The notes: generated by a model not told the origin, from the letters alone. DNA of 64,000 nt from an uncultured Spirochaetaceae bacterium (GCA_944389275.1 CALXLT010000045.1:29884-93883); one strand, 5' to 3'. Positions 9,471-18,329 are shown, counted from the first letter of the stretch. Numbers and translations: made by a program.

Positions 9471-9486
9471 GAAGGAGGAAAGTCTT

Positions 9487-10302
9487 ATGGAATTCATGAG
9501 CATGGAACAGGTGAAGAACGTCGTCTCCACCCTGTCGCTCTGGGATGACGGGTTCTTCTCGAAGTGCATGGACGGCAGCACCGAGTGCGCGTCGCTCATG
9601 CTTAGCGTGATACTCGGGCGGGATGATCTCACGGTCGAGAGCGCAAGCGCGCAGAAATGGCTGCAGAGCGTGGAGGAGCATTCGGCGAAGCTTGACGTGC
9701 TGGCCCATGACAGGGAGGGCAACTCATACGACATAGAGATGCAGAAGGACGAAAAAGGAGCCGGAAGGAAAAGAGCTAGATATTACAGCGCCATGATGGA
9801 TGCCGATGCCCTTGGCAAGGGCAAGGAGTATGAGGAGCTTCCGGAGACCTTCGTGATCTTCATCACGCCGGGTGACGCGATCGGCAAGGGCCAGGCGCTG
9901 TATGAGATAGAGAGGACGATAAAGGGCACGGCTGAGGGCTTTGGAGACGGGACGCACATAGTATACGTGAGCTCGTTGCTTGCCCCACGGGACACGGAGC
10001 TCGGGATGCTGATGCATGACCTTGCTTGCACGGACCCGAAGGACATGCACTACGAAGTCCTAAGGAAGAGAGTGAGCTACCTGAAGGATACCAAGGAGGG
10101 AATAGCGGAGATGGGAAACGAATTTGACATGATACTCAGGGACGTAAGGAACAGGAGCCTTGATGAGGGGCGCAATGAAGGAATCGAGAAGGTTGCAAAG
10201 AGCATGATAGCCGATGGCTCGCTTCCGCTATCAAAGGTAGCGGAATACTCAGGCCTTTCTATCAGCGAGGTTGAGAGCATAAGACGCAGCATCAAAGCCT
10301 GA
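9487..10302 (+). CDS. Rpn family recombination-promoting nuclease / transposase_31-like
   Basis: A 271-residue protein of the Rpn group of PD-(D/E)XK endonucleases (once called putative transposases), linked to RecA-independent DNA exchange. The catalytic core is visible as LDVLAHD (Asp70) followed by YDIEMQK (Glu84, with Q86 and K87 completing the ExQ motif). The domain starts with a DGFFSKCMDG segment and ends in a charged helix with a short helix-turn-helix-like tail (LSKVAEYSGLSISEVESI). The start has a strong AAGGAGG, spaced 8 bases. No terminal inverted repeats or target duplications flank it, so it is not an insertion sequence here. It stands alone between an operator region and a convergent kinase gene. 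Confidence 0.85.
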   Translation: MEFMSMEQVKNVVSTLSLWDDGFFSKCMDGSTECASLMLSVILGRDDLTVESASAQKWLQSVEEHSAKLDVLAHDREGNSYDIEMQKDEKGAGRKRARYYSAMMDADALGKGKEYEELPETFVIFITPGDAIGKGQALYEIERTIKGTAEGFGDGTHIVYVSSLLAPRDTELGMLMHDLACTDPKDMHYEVLRKRVSYLKDTKEGIAEMGNEFDMILRDVRNRSLDEGRNEGIEKVAKSMIADGSLPLSKVAEYSGLSISEVESIRRSIKA

Positions 10303-10309
10303 GGTCATA

Positions 10310-10340
10310 AAGGAACTTGAGGTATATCCTCAGGTTCCTT
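10310..10340. terminator. Bidirectional stem-loop between convergent genes
   Basis: A 13-bp stem (10310-10322 pairing with 10328-10340, one G-T wobble) with a 5-base loop, lying after the Rpn gene stop and overlapping the stop codon of the convergent PfkB gene. Neither side has a strong T tract, so it is a weak or Rho-assisted terminator serving both strands. Confidence 0.6.
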
Positions 10341-11271
10341 GCTGATTATGCTCTTGGTTGAGAATAGCAATATGCTTGAAGAGATCCTCGACCTGTGACC
10401 TATCGATAAAGCCAACTTCCCTATGAGTTGCATTGGAAACACCAGCAGCCATAGCAAGCCTGGCGGCTTCCTGGTTATCAAGGCCCCTTGCCTTGGCAAC
10501 GGCAAAGCCTGCGACGGAGGAATCACCGCTGCCTATAGTGGAGACGACCTTCTCGTCTGGAACGGATACTGAAAAATACTCATCGTCGCTCATGAAGAGG
10601 CATCCATCCTTGCCGGTGCTTACCATAACGAAAACTGCGCCGAACGATACAGCCTTCCGCATCAGGACATCAGCAGGGCTCTTGTTATCATCAAACAATG
10701 CCCGAAGCTCATTTATATTGGGTTTGAAGAAGCTGTAACGAGCGGGAAAAGCGGCCTTGAGGTATATAGAGTTAACGTCCAGGAAGCAGCTGGCCTTCTT
10801 GTCTGCACAGAGGTTGCTTATCTCCTTGTATATACCAACATCCATGCCTTTCAGGGGGATCCCCGAGCATACCACGATATCATCAGGAGAGAGATCAGAG
10901 GCCAATTCTTCGAAGAAGGAATCAACAAGAGCTTTCCCGACCGTGACGCCAGGCTCTGTTATCTCAGTCTCAAGGCGCTGTCTGTTGTCTATGATATTCA
11001 CCGTTGTCCTGGTCTCGCCTTCATGGCGGAAAGGATGGATCGTGACGCCATGCTTCTCCATATCGCTCTCGATGACACGTCCAGCGCTTCCGCCAAGGAA
11101 TGCGTAAAGCTCGCATTTCTCTCCAAGCTGGGAGACCACGCGCGCGATATTCACGCCCTTTCCTCCCGCATAGATATCTGGCTTGATTTCCTTATACTGC
11201 GTTCCAGCAGAGAAATCATCGATGTAATATAGACGATCAACGACAGGATTGAGGCATACCGCTCTTATCAT
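10330..11271 (-). CDS. PfkB family sugar kinase (1-phosphofructokinase/tagatose-6-phosphate kinase group)
   Basis: A ribokinase-fold kinase of 313 residues. Visible are the substrate loop YAGGKGVNIARV (35-46), the anion-hole/catalytic motif TIGSGDSSVAGF with the catalytic Asp near residue 250 (usual GAGD is GSGD), and the opening MIRAVCLNPVVDRLYY typical of FruK and LacC. The likely reaction is phosphorylation of a hexulose monophosphate to the bisphosphate. The start is 10 bases after the stop of the small exported protein gene and has AAAGGA, so it is the last gene of the 16144-10330 run. No PTS or fructose transporter is adjacent, so FruK and LacC cannot be told apart. Confidence 0.8.
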   Translation of the reverse strand: MIRAVCLNPVVDRLYYIDDFSAGTQYKEIKPDIYAGGKGVNIARVVSQLGEKCELYAFLGGSAGRVIESDMEKHGVTIHPFRHEGETRTTVNIIDNRQRLETEITEPGVTVGKALVDSFFEELASDLSPDDIVVCSGIPLKGMDVGIYKEISNLCADKKASCFLDVNSIYLKAAFPARYSFFKPNINELRALFDDNKSPADVLMRKAVSFGAVFVMVSTGKDGCLFMSDDEYFSVSVPDEKVVSTIGSGDSSVAGFAVAKARGLDNQEAARLAMAAGVSNATHREVGFIDRSQVEDLFKHIAILNQEHNQQGT

Positions 11272-11281
11272 AATGATTCCT

Positions 11282-11797
11282 TTAGTAATAATCCCTATAT
11301 GTCCCTCTTACATAGAGGTCGAGATTGATGAGGGAGAATGTCACGACGACTTCATTATTCACCGCGTCATAGCCTACCCCGGTCTTCAGGATCCTCTCAC
11401 GCCTTCCTGAGATAGGGCTTCCGACAGCGAGGGGCGTTATGGAGACCATGGGGCCGGCTCCATTGTTATCCGTGCGATAGAAGCATCCTATCGATAAAAG
11501 CGTATTGAGGCCGGTACCTGCTATCTTGGAAGCTGTGGAGCGAGGCCCTAGCAATGCACACGTGAAGTCAAGGCCGAACATGCTGCTGCCGAATGGGCGG
11601 GGAACCGCCTCGGATATCCCCCAGATATTCATCTCCCATCTTGCAGACAGCCCGATATTCACCCCATAGGAGAAGCTTATGCCCTTTTCAGGCCATTTAT
11701 ACATCGAATGCCCGAATGACAGCGAGATATCATGGTGATCGGCCGCTGGAAGCGCAAGGGAGGAAAGAAGGAGCAATGCTATGAGTATCCTCTTCAT
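11282..11797 (-). CDS. Small exported protein, possibly outer-membrane beta-barrel
   Basis: Not assigned to a named family. 171 residues with a clear signal peptide (MKRILIALLLLSSLALPAA), then alternating hydrophobic/aromatic stretches ending in an aromatic residue (RGTYRDYY), as expected of a small beta-barrel or periplasmic beta protein. I chose ATG 11797 because it begins exactly at the signal peptide and overlaps the previous stop (TGATG). A longer frame upstream would only add residues overlapping the neighbour. It pairs with the gene before it (170 residues, similar leader), suggesting two related envelope proteins made together with the PLD lipoprotein. Confidence 0.7.
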   Translation of the reverse strand: MKRILIALLLLSSLALPAADHHDISLSFGHSMYKWPEKGISFSYGVNIGLSARWEMNIWGISEAVPRPFGSSMFGLDFTCALLGPRSTASKIAGTGLNTLLSIGCFYRTDNNGAGPMVSITPLAVGSPISGRRERILKTGVGYDAVNNEVVVTFSLINLDLYVRGTYRDYY

Positions 11798-12309
11798 CAG
11801 CGTCCCCCTTCCCCGAAGAAATACGAGAAGCGCACCACATACATGCCCCAGCCCCACTTATCATGTGTGATGGAATAAAGGATATAAGGGGAGAAGAACT
11901 CAAAGACATAGTTTGTATCGTGGAACGCGAACGGAGAAAGCCCTATAGTCACGTTCCAGTCATCCGGCATCCTGAACAATGCCCCGACAGAAAGCTTCGG
12001 GGCCCACATCATGGTATTCGGGAAAAGCGTGTTGAACGGATGATCCGTTACTGCAAAGAGCGGTGTGGATATCCTGAGATCAGCTCCCTGGAAGACCCTT
12101 CCATATGGCGACAGGTTAACGCTGAGCTCTATGTCCCCGGCATGCACGCTGCTCTCCATGGATACCATGAAAGCCAGATTCAGCGCGCCAAATGACCCAT
12201 TGGCTCCCATCTCCCCGACAGGCGTGATGGAATAGCCGACAGCGGGCTTTGCCGCTGCAGGCATGGCAAGGGATATGAGGATCAGGATCAGGACGGAAAA
12301 TCGCTTCAT
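11797..12309 (-). CDS. Small exported protein, possibly outer-membrane beta-barrel
   Basis: Not assigned to a named family. 170 residues with a signal peptide (MKRFSVLILILISLAMPAAA) and a body rich in Gly, Phe, Tyr and Trp with alternating polarity, ending MYVVRFSYFF. This suggests a beta-barrel or beta-sandwich envelope protein. ATG 12309 is 4 bases after the PLD gene stop and opens at the leader. Its stop overlaps the next ATG by one base (TGATG), so the two small proteins are translationally coupled and may act together in the outer membrane. Confidence 0.7.
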   Translation of the reverse strand: MKRFSVLILILISLAMPAAAKPAVGYSITPVGEMGANGSFGALNLAFMVSMESSVHAGDIELSVNLSPYGRVFQGADLRISTPLFAVTDHPFNTLFPNTMMWAPKLSVGALFRMPDDWNVTIGLSPFAFHDTNYVFEFFSPYILYSITHDKWGWGMYVVRFSYFFGEGGR

Positions 12310-12313
12310 GGCA

Positions 12314-13591
12314 TCATCCACCATAATACATGAAAAGATACGCAAGGAAACTCCCTTCTTCCCTTGCAAGCCTATCCGCCTCATCCTCGTCTATTGGGAA
12401 CGAGACACGCCGGACATCCTCGATATGCCCCTCAAGACGTGAGGCAAGCTCCTTGCTGTCGATGACCAGGGACAGCTCGTGGGACAGCCCCATCGAACGG
12501 AAATTGAAATTGGATGACCCGATCACGACATACTCAGAATCAACGACCATCAGCTTCTCATGCAGAAGAGGGAGTACTTCCCCATCCTCTCCGTATATAG
12601 AAAGGCTTATGTCGGCGCCTGTGCTTCTTATCAGATCAGGAAGATAGTGATACAGCCCTCCCGCGGCATAGCCACGGAGATCAACGGGCATGATTATGTC
12701 GACGGAGACACCGCGGTCCACCGCGCGCCGGATGCACTCCTCCATGTGCTTATCAAGGACAGGAAGATAAGGGAACAGGACTATCTCGCTCTCCGCGCTG
12801 GCGATAAGAGATGCGAACATCCCGGCAATACTTCCTTCCCCGCCTGCACCGCTATTAAAGAGATACGCATCATAAGCCCCTGCATCATCAGGATATACCG
12901 CGAAGTCACCATATGAGAGCTTCTCGACGCTCGAGGCATTCCAGCTATCCACGAATGAATGCATAAGAGCCTCAGCAAGTGACGGGGAGCGGAAGAGATA
13001 CATGCTGTCGCGCTGCGTCCTGCCCTCGCCTGCCCCCATTGATATATAGTTCAGGTTAAGCCCGCCTATGGCAGCGGTCTTCCCATCGATCACAAACAGC
13101 TTCCTGTGATCCCTTATGACGAGCTCTGCAGGATTGAGAAGGCGCATCGCCGACACAGGTGAATACTCAAGAAGGTGCACGCCGCTATCGCGAAGGAAGT
13201 ACAGCGGAGTCATATAGTGCTGGGTTTCCGTCATATCGAAAGAGGATGTGCCATCCATTATGAAATAGACATCCACCCCGCTCTCAGCCTTCCTCATGAT
13301 CGTGTCATATAGCGGTTCAAGGAGCTCGGAGCTTGATCCGAGGAACGTGGATATCAATATATAATCCTCGGCCTCTTCTATCTCATCGGTTATCGCGGAG
13401 AGCCACTGGGAGCCATCGAAGAACATCTCGGGCATGGGAACGCTGACCTTGTCGCCTCCGAATGCCAGAAGCTTCTCCTCCACGGAAAGGCTGTCATCCC
13501 AGGCGGTGTCAGAGACAAAGGCCTTTGTCATCGATGAGCATGATGACAGGATGGCAGAAAGCAGCAATGCTATGATGATGCGCAGCTTCAC
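12314..13591 (-). CDS. Phospholipase D-family lipoprotein (cardiolipin synthase-like)
   Basis: A 425-residue protein with two HKD motifs of the phospholipase D superfamily: HRKLFVID (His162, Lys164, Asp169) and HEKLMVVD (His344, Lys346, Asp351), each followed by the usual GG/GS-N segment. Cardiolipin synthases and other phosphatidyl transferases use this paired arrangement. The N-terminus is a lipoprotein signal with lipobox LSSC (Cys18), so the catalytic domain faces the periplasm. That is unusual for ClsA, which has transmembrane helices. It lies 25 bases after the HAD-deaminase gene and 4 bases before the first small exported protein gene. Substrate is unknown. Confidence 0.82.
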   Translation of the reverse strand: MKLRIIIALLLSAILSSCSSMTKAFVSDTAWDDSLSVEEKLLAFGGDKVSVPMPEMFFDGSQWLSAITDEIEEAEDYILISTFLGSSSELLEPLYDTIMRKAESGVDVYFIMDGTSSFDMTETQHYMTPLYFLRDSGVHLLEYSPVSAMRLLNPAELVIRDHRKLFVIDGKTAAIGGLNLNYISMGAGEGRTQRDSMYLFRSPSLAEALMHSFVDSWNASSVEKLSYGDFAVYPDDAGAYDAYLFNSGAGGEGSIAGMFASLIASAESEIVLFPYLPVLDKHMEECIRRAVDRGVSVDIIMPVDLRGYAAGGLYHYLPDLIRSTGADISLSIYGEDGEVLPLLHEKLMVVDSEYVVIGSSNFNFRSMGLSHELSLVIDSKELASRLEGHIEDVRRVSFPIDEDEADRLAREEGSFLAYLFMYYGG

Positions 13592-13616
13592 GGCATACCT
13601 CTACGATGGACAGGAT

Positions 13617-14780
13617 TCACCGCCTCATCGTAGGGAAAACGAAAGGATTAGGCAACAGCTCGGAGAACGCATAATGCCTTTCCTGCCCATTTACCGAGAA
13701 TAGCACGATATGGGTATCAGGACGCGCGTATTCTGCTATCACCTGCAGGCACACGGCACAGGGAGGAGCGGGAGGATCGTCATCGGAGCAGACGACAAGA
13801 ATGTCTATCCCTATAACGCCCTCTGCCGTGATCGCGGTAGTTATCGCGTTGCGCTCCGCGCAGATTGTCGCGCCATAGGATGAGTTCTCCACATTGCATC
13901 CCGCGTATATCCTGCCGGAAGATGTGGAAAGCACTGCGGCCCCGACCTTGAATCCTGAGTAAGGCGCATAGGCATTCTCCCGCGCTGCGGCTGCCGCCTT
14001 CTTCACCCTCTCCAGCGTGAAGGCATCGGAAAGCCTTCTTCTGCCTGGCCTTATGATATTCGCGCCATATACTTCCCCTTTCTCCTCGGAAGATAGCGCG
14101 AAGATGGCGCCTTCAGCCTCCTCCGCGCTGGAGAAGCGTGGAAGCGCTGACAGGTCGGATATCACAGCATCAGCTCCGGCCTTTGCCGCGCTCTCGCCAT
14201 CGATCGTCGTCATCAGTGCCACGACCCGGCATCCAGCCCGCTTTCCGCTCGTTATCCCCGAGACGCTATCCTCGAACACCACAGCCTCAGAACCATCAAC
14301 GCCTAGCTTGATAAGGCATAGCTCATAGATATCCTTCTCCGGCTTGTTGCGCCTTATGTCCTCACCGGTCGCGATGAAATCGAAATCATCAGCGCCAAGT
14401 CCTATCGCCTTTATGTTCTCATGGACCTTCCAGGCAGGAGCTGATGAGGCAACAGATGTCATGATGCCGCTCCTTCTTGCGTTCCTCACGGCTTCCGCGG
14501 CTCCTGGATGGGCCGAATCAAGCCTTGCAAGGAGCTCTGGATAGCGGGCGCGGAAGAACGCGGAGGCATCCTCATATGAATAGCGGGAGTTGCCGAGAGC
14601 GCCCAGGCTCAGAGCCGTCCTGTCGAAGAAGGCTCTCTCCCCCGCGCCGAGATTAGGCTCGAAATCAGCTCTCGAGGCCTTGATGCCGATGGAACTGAAG
14701 TACTCGATTCCTATCGTTATCGAGAGATCCTCGGTATCGGCAAGGACACCATCCATATCGAAGAGGAAGGCCTTTATCAT
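13617..14780 (-). CDS. HAD phosphatase - cytidine deaminase fusion protein
   Basis: One uninterrupted 387-residue frame with two enzymes. Residues 1 to about 225 form a HAD hydrolase of the beta-phosphoglucomutase/phosphatase type (FLFDMDGVLADTE at 6-17, VASSAP near 110, KPEKDIYE at 146-153, VVFEDSVSG near 170). After a short linker, residues about 255-387 form a cytidine deaminase: YAPYSGFKVGAA, GCNVENSSYG, zinc site CAE (307-309) and PCAVC (340-344). The likely roles are pyrimidine nucleotide dephosphorylation and cytidine-to-uridine deamination in one polypeptide. The start overlaps the hydantoinase stop (ATGA), placing it in a pyrimidine-linked operon. Specificity of the HAD half is not known. 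Confidence 0.85.
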   Translation of the reverse strand: MIKAFLFDMDGVLADTEDLSITIGIEYFSSIGIKASRADFEPNLGAGERAFFDRTALSLGALGNSRYSYEDASAFFRARYPELLARLDSAHPGAAEAVRNARRSGIMTSVASSAPAWKVHENIKAIGLGADDFDFIATGEDIRRNKPEKDIYELCLIKLGVDGSEAVVFEDSVSGITSGKRAGCRVVALMTTIDGESAAKAGADAVISDLSALPRFSSAEEAEGAIFALSSEEKGEVYGANIIRPGRRRLSDAFTLERVKKAAAAARENAYAPYSGFKVGAAVLSTSSGRIYAGCNVENSSYGATICAERNAITTAITAEGVIGIDILVVCSDDDPPAPPCAVCLQVIAEYARPDTHIVLFSVNGQERHYAFSELLPNPFVFPTMRR

Positions 14781-16144
14781 CTCTTTACCCTTATGAACTT
14801 CCCATCGCCCTTTATGCCAAGATAGATGCCATCTCCCATTATGAGCCTTCCCCTGAGATAGGTCATGACGACCTTGCCCGTAACGGGGAAGCCCTCATAC
14901 GCCGTGTAGCCTGCGGCGGAATGGAGAGTATCGGCAGAGAGCGTCCATGACCACTCTGGATGGAAGAGCACGATATCAGCATCAGAGCCTTCCCTGAGCA
15001 CGCCCTTCTCCGGATAGAGTCCAAAGAGCTTCGCGGGACTCGTCGAGAGCAGGTTCACGACCTGGGAAAGCGAGAGCTTGCCGCTTGTATGGGCGAATGT
15101 ATTGATAAGAGGCAGCAGCTCCTCTGTTCCCGGGATGCCAGGATAGATCGTGCGGCAGTCATCTGATGATAGCTTCTGCTCACGCGTGAATGAGCAGTGA
15201 TCCGTAGCCACCACCTGGATCTCACCTTCAAGGAGAGCCTCCTGAAGCGCCTCGTTGTCCTCTTTCGTGCGAAGAGGAGGCGTCATGACATAAAGCGGTC
15301 CATCAGGCCCCTCTAGCCTTGACTTATCCAGGAAGAGATAATGAGGCGTTGTCTCCACGTTCACCGTCACGCCGCGGGCCCTGAGCTCACGCACGGCCTC
15401 AAGGCCTGCCTTGGAGGAAAGATGCACGACATAGATGCTCATGCCGATCTCCTCGGCGATGCCTCCGACATATCTTATCGCGGCAGCCTCCACCTCTGAC
15501 GGACGGAGCGACGCATGATCGATAGGAGCATATCCGCCTTTCCACGAGCGCCCTATCTCCTCTATAAGCTTATCGTCCTCGCAATGGATCGTGACCATCA
15601 GGCCAAGCTCATGGGCCGCGCTGAATATTGCCTTGAGCTCCTCTCTTTTCTCGACAAGGTATCCGACATCACGATAGGTGGTGAATATCTTCAGCGTGCC
15701 GCATCCAGCGGCCTTCAGCTCAGCAAGCTCATCCTCTATTCCCTCCCTATAGCTGTATACGCCCTGATGGAGGGCATAGTCGATCGCCATCGGGCTCATC
15801 TCCTTGCGCCTTGCCGAAAGGGAATCGAGAAGGGAGGACTTATTGTCATCGGCGAAGTCCACGACCGTCGTGACGCCTCCGTACGCGGCAAGCTTCGAGC
15901 CTTCCTCGAAGGAATCGGCCGTGACCGTTCCCCTGGAGACCAGATGGTAATGCGTGTGCGCGTCGATTATGCCAGGAAGGACGCAAAGCCCATCCGCATG
16001 TATGACATTCGAGCCGAGAGGAAGCTTCGACTCATCTATGTGAGGAGCGATCCTCACGATCTTGGCGCCATCGACGAGGATATCCGAATGCCTCGTCCAC
16101 TCCGTATCAACAATCAAACCATTCTTTATCAGAAGAAGCGACAT
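14777..16144 (-). CDS. Dihydropyrimidinase / D-hydantoinase-type amidohydrolase
   Basis: A cyclic amidohydrolase of 455 residues that probably opens dihydropyrimidine or hydantoin rings. Metal-site residues are visible: DAHTHYH (His63 and His65), the carboxylated Lys in GTLKIFTTY (Lys152), MVTIHCEDD, YVVHLSSKAG and ATDHCSF (Asp). The C-terminal beta domain (SDADIVLFHPEW) is typical. I chose ATG 16144 (MSLLLIKNG) over an upstream TTG because family members begin with this strand. It heads the run with the HAD-cytidine deaminase (4-base overlap), consistent with pyrimidine salvage. Allantoinase or dihydroorotase activity cannot be excluded. Confidence 0.85.
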   Translation of the reverse strand: MSLLLIKNGLIVDTEWTRHSDILVDGAKIVRIAPHIDESKLPLGSNVIHADGLCVLPGIIDAHTHYHLVSRGTVTADSFEEGSKLAAYGGVTTVVDFADDNKSSLLDSLSARRKEMSPMAIDYALHQGVYSYREGIEDELAELKAAGCGTLKIFTTYRDVGYLVEKREELKAIFSAAHELGLMVTIHCEDDKLIEEIGRSWKGGYAPIDHASLRPSEVEAAAIRYVGGIAEEIGMSIYVVHLSSKAGLEAVRELRARGVTVNVETTPHYLFLDKSRLEGPDGPLYVMTPPLRTKEDNEALQEALLEGEIQVVATDHCSFTREQKLSSDDCRTIYPGIPGTEELLPLINTFAHTSGKLSLSQVVNLLSTSPAKLFGLYPEKGVLREGSDADIVLFHPEWSWTLSADTLHSAAGYTAYEGFPVTGKVVMTYLRGRLIMGDGIYLGIKGDGKFIRVKR

Positions 16145-16191
16145 ATCATAAGGATACTCCCTACGCAAGAGGCAGGCAAATGTATTTTAGG

Positions 16192-16851
16192 TCAGGGAAA
16201 GAGCCGTTCCAACCCAAGCTCGCGTATAAGGGAGACTATGTCCTTTGTCCTGGAGCAGCCTGTCTTTGCAAGCAGCGTGCGGATCTGGGACTTCACCGTG
16301 ACAGGCTCCACGAAGCGCTTCTCGGCTATCTCCCGGACCTTCATGCCATGCATGAAGCATGAGATGAGCTCACGCTCGGCAGCTGTCAGCGATGAAAGAT
16401 GCTGGATGAAGAACAAGAGGCTCCTCTCGCTATGCCTTAGCCGCTTGTACTCGCCCATCAATATACCCTGGACTCGCTGTGTCAGCTGCGGCTTGCCCTT
16501 CTCGACATCCCTTATGTGCGTGGCGATATCCTTTATATCCGATCCCTTGACCACGAAGTCCTTGGCCCCTGTCGCCATCGCCGTCATTATCACATCATCG
16601 TCATCATGGCTTGTAAGGAATATCACGCGGGCATCCTTGTCCTTCTCCAGGATGGTCTCTGTCGCCTTTATCCCAGCGTCAGCGCTCTCCATCTCGATAT
16701 CCATGAGCACGATCGTCCCAGGCTCGTACATCTCCACGGCCTCCCTGCCGCTCGATACGGATGAGACGATCTCAAAGCCTTCCTCCTCAAGCCCTGACCT
16801 GAGGTCATCCCTTATTATCTGGAAATCATCCGCTATCATCAGTCCAGCCAT
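16192..16851 (-). CDS. Response regulator, receiver plus LuxR/NarL HTH domain
   Basis: A two-component regulator of 219 residues. The receiver domain covers about 1-120, with the acidic pair in MIADDFQ, the phosphoacceptor Asp in IVLMDIEM (about residue 51), Thr/Ser in IFLTSHDDDD and Lys in DFVVKGSD. The C-terminal DNA-binding domain has LSSLTAAERELISCFMHGM and the recognition-helix region EPVTVKSQIRTLLAKTG, as in NarL/FixJ proteins. It overlaps the upstream histidine kinase gene by 13 bases, so the two form a pair. The next gene (hydantoinase) starts 47 bases downstream with no clear terminator, so the pair may control and be cotranscribed with the 16144-10330 genes. Confidence 0.86.
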   Translation of the reverse strand: MAGLMIADDFQIIRDDLRSGLEEEGFEIVSSVSSGREAVEMYEPGTIVLMDIEMESADAGIKATETILEKDKDARVIFLTSHDDDDVIMTAMATGAKDFVVKGSDIKDIATHIRDVEKGKPQLTQRVQGILMGEYKRLRHSERSLLFFIQHLSSLTAAERELISCFMHGMKVREIAEKRFVEPVTVKSQIRTLLAKTGCSRTKDIVSLIRELGLERLFP

Positions 16852-18329
16852 GCCTTCTCGTTCCTTCTGTCATAACGGGGAAGAAGGATTATGAACCTCG
16901 TGCCATGGCCGGCCTTTGTCTCGAACCTGACCGAGCCAAGATGCATGCGGATCATGCGCCTTGAGAAATACATCCCCATCCCCCAGTTCGATGAGCTGTT
17001 CTTGCTTGAGAAGAACGGCTCCCATATGCGCCGCTGCACATCCTTCGGGATCCCATTCCCAGAGTCCTGTATGGCGATCGATACCCATAGGCGCTCGATA
17101 CGCACTGATATCGCGACAGCCTCAGGACGGGAAGCCGCAACGTTCGCCTCCCAGCCATTGACCACTATATTCGATATAGCCTCAGCAAGCGTATCGGCAT
17201 CGGCAAGGACCATGATCTCCGGATCGCAGGCTGAATCGATCAATATGCCTGGACAAGCCATCCCAGCCTTCTGCACGGCACTTCCGATCACGGAGGAAAG
17301 CGGCACGGCATCAAGATGCACGGAGCTTCTGGACATGGCGGAATGGAGCTTCTCCATGCGGGATATCAGCTTCTCATTCATCGCCTTCAGCTCATCAAGC
17401 TCCGGCGAGCCATGGCCGTTCCTCTCGAGTCGCGAGATCAGTATCCGTGAGGCCAGGAGCTCGTTCTTAGTGCCATGGATGAACATGCTCACGCCTATGG
17501 ACGCCTCATGGGCCTTCTGCCTGAGCGCGATCTCCTCATGCTCATCATCAAGTATCACGCGTATATGGCGCAGCGTACTGATGCATCCGGAGGCGGAGGC
17601 TATGAAGCTGAGAGCCATCACCGCGGCATATGTCCCGTCGGATATCCCCGGAGCAAGATACAGAAGACCAAGATTCCACATATAGTCATTGCTGTAGAAG
17701 AGGTAGATCTGCGCAGGATCCTGATTGGCATAGAGCGCGTAGACTATCGCAAGCGATCCAAGCATCATGGCCTTCACCGCAAATCGCCGCTTGAAGAACG
17801 AGGATGTGATCGAATGATACTCATATGCCATCACGGCAAGGGCCGCGAAGACATACAGGTAGACCCAGATGCGGGACGCATATACCACGGCCTTGACGCT
17901 CCATTCGCTTCCGGAGATGAATGTCTTGAAGAAATCCGGGATATACACGATCAGGGAGAGAACCGGCGCTATCAGCAATAGCCACCATCGCCTCTTCATC
18001 CTGATGGCAAGAGGGAAATATGAGAATGAGAACGCGGATACAAGTATGAAGAACGGGAAGGCATAGCGGCCTATCGCGACTATGTAGCCTAGGCTGCCAA
18101 GCGTCAGGACCATGTACTGCATCCAGCGCCTTATCGCATCTGGGCCGAATAGCAGCGCGGATGTAGCGTCCGTTATCCCGCCTTTCTTCGCTATGTATAA
18201 GAGTATGCCTGATATGAATGCAAAAAGGGAAAGGGAGGACAGGAACACGCATAATGAGCGCATGTCCCTGCGCAATGCAAGGAGCAGAGCCTCCATTATC
18301 AGAAGAAGTGTCACTAGAAGAAGCAGCAT
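16839..18329 (-). CDS. Membrane histidine kinase
   Basis: A 496-residue sensor kinase. The first half has about seven transmembrane helices with short loops, resembling 7TM or membrane-embedded sensors with no large periplasmic domain. The second half has a dimerisation/phosphoacceptor helix around FIHGTKNELLASR, with the His a likely phosphorylation site, then a GHKL ATPase domain. Its N box is SNIVVNGWEA (usual Asn-Ala-x-Glu replaced by Asn-Gly-Trp-Glu), G1 is DSGNGIP and G2 is NWGMGMYFSRRM. The start at ATG 18329 is supported by AAAGGGG 6 bases upstream; an upstream TTG has no such site. TGGTAGAAT at about 18345-18353 on this strand could be an extended -10. The partner regulator overlaps its end. 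Confidence 0.84.
   Translation of the reverse strand: MLLLLVTLLLIMEALLLALRRDMRSLCVFLSSLSLFAFISGILLYIAKKGGITDATSALLFGPDAIRRWMQYMVLTLGSLGYIVAIGRYAFPFFILVSAFSFSYFPLAIRMKRRWWLLLIAPVLSLIVYIPDFFKTFISGSEWSVKAVVYASRIWVYLYVFAALAVMAYEYHSITSSFFKRRFAVKAMMLGSLAIVYALYANQDPAQIYLFYSNDYMWNLGLLYLAPGISDGTYAAVMALSFIASASGCISTLRHIRVILDDEHEEIALRQKAHEASIGVSMFIHGTKNELLASRILISRLERNGHGSPELDELKAMNEKLISRMEKLHSAMSRSSVHLDAVPLSSVIGSAVQKAGMACPGILIDSACDPEIMVLADADTLAEAISNIVVNGWEANVAASRPEAVAISVRIERLWVSIAIQDSGNGIPKDVQRRIWEPFFSSKNSSSNWGMGMYFSRRMIRMHLGSVRFETKAGHGTRFIILLPRYDRRNEKAWLD

Noticed and set aside
9487..10302. Rpn gene as part of an insertion sequence
   Set aside because: There are no terminal inverted repeats or target-site duplications, and the flanks are an operator region and a terminator stem that belong to neighbouring genes.
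15515..16894. Long plus-strand open frame (about 459 codons) opposite the hydantoinase and response regulator genes
   Set aside because: It is antisense to well-supported genes, has no recognisable motif or ribosome site, and has a composition typical of a shadow frame.
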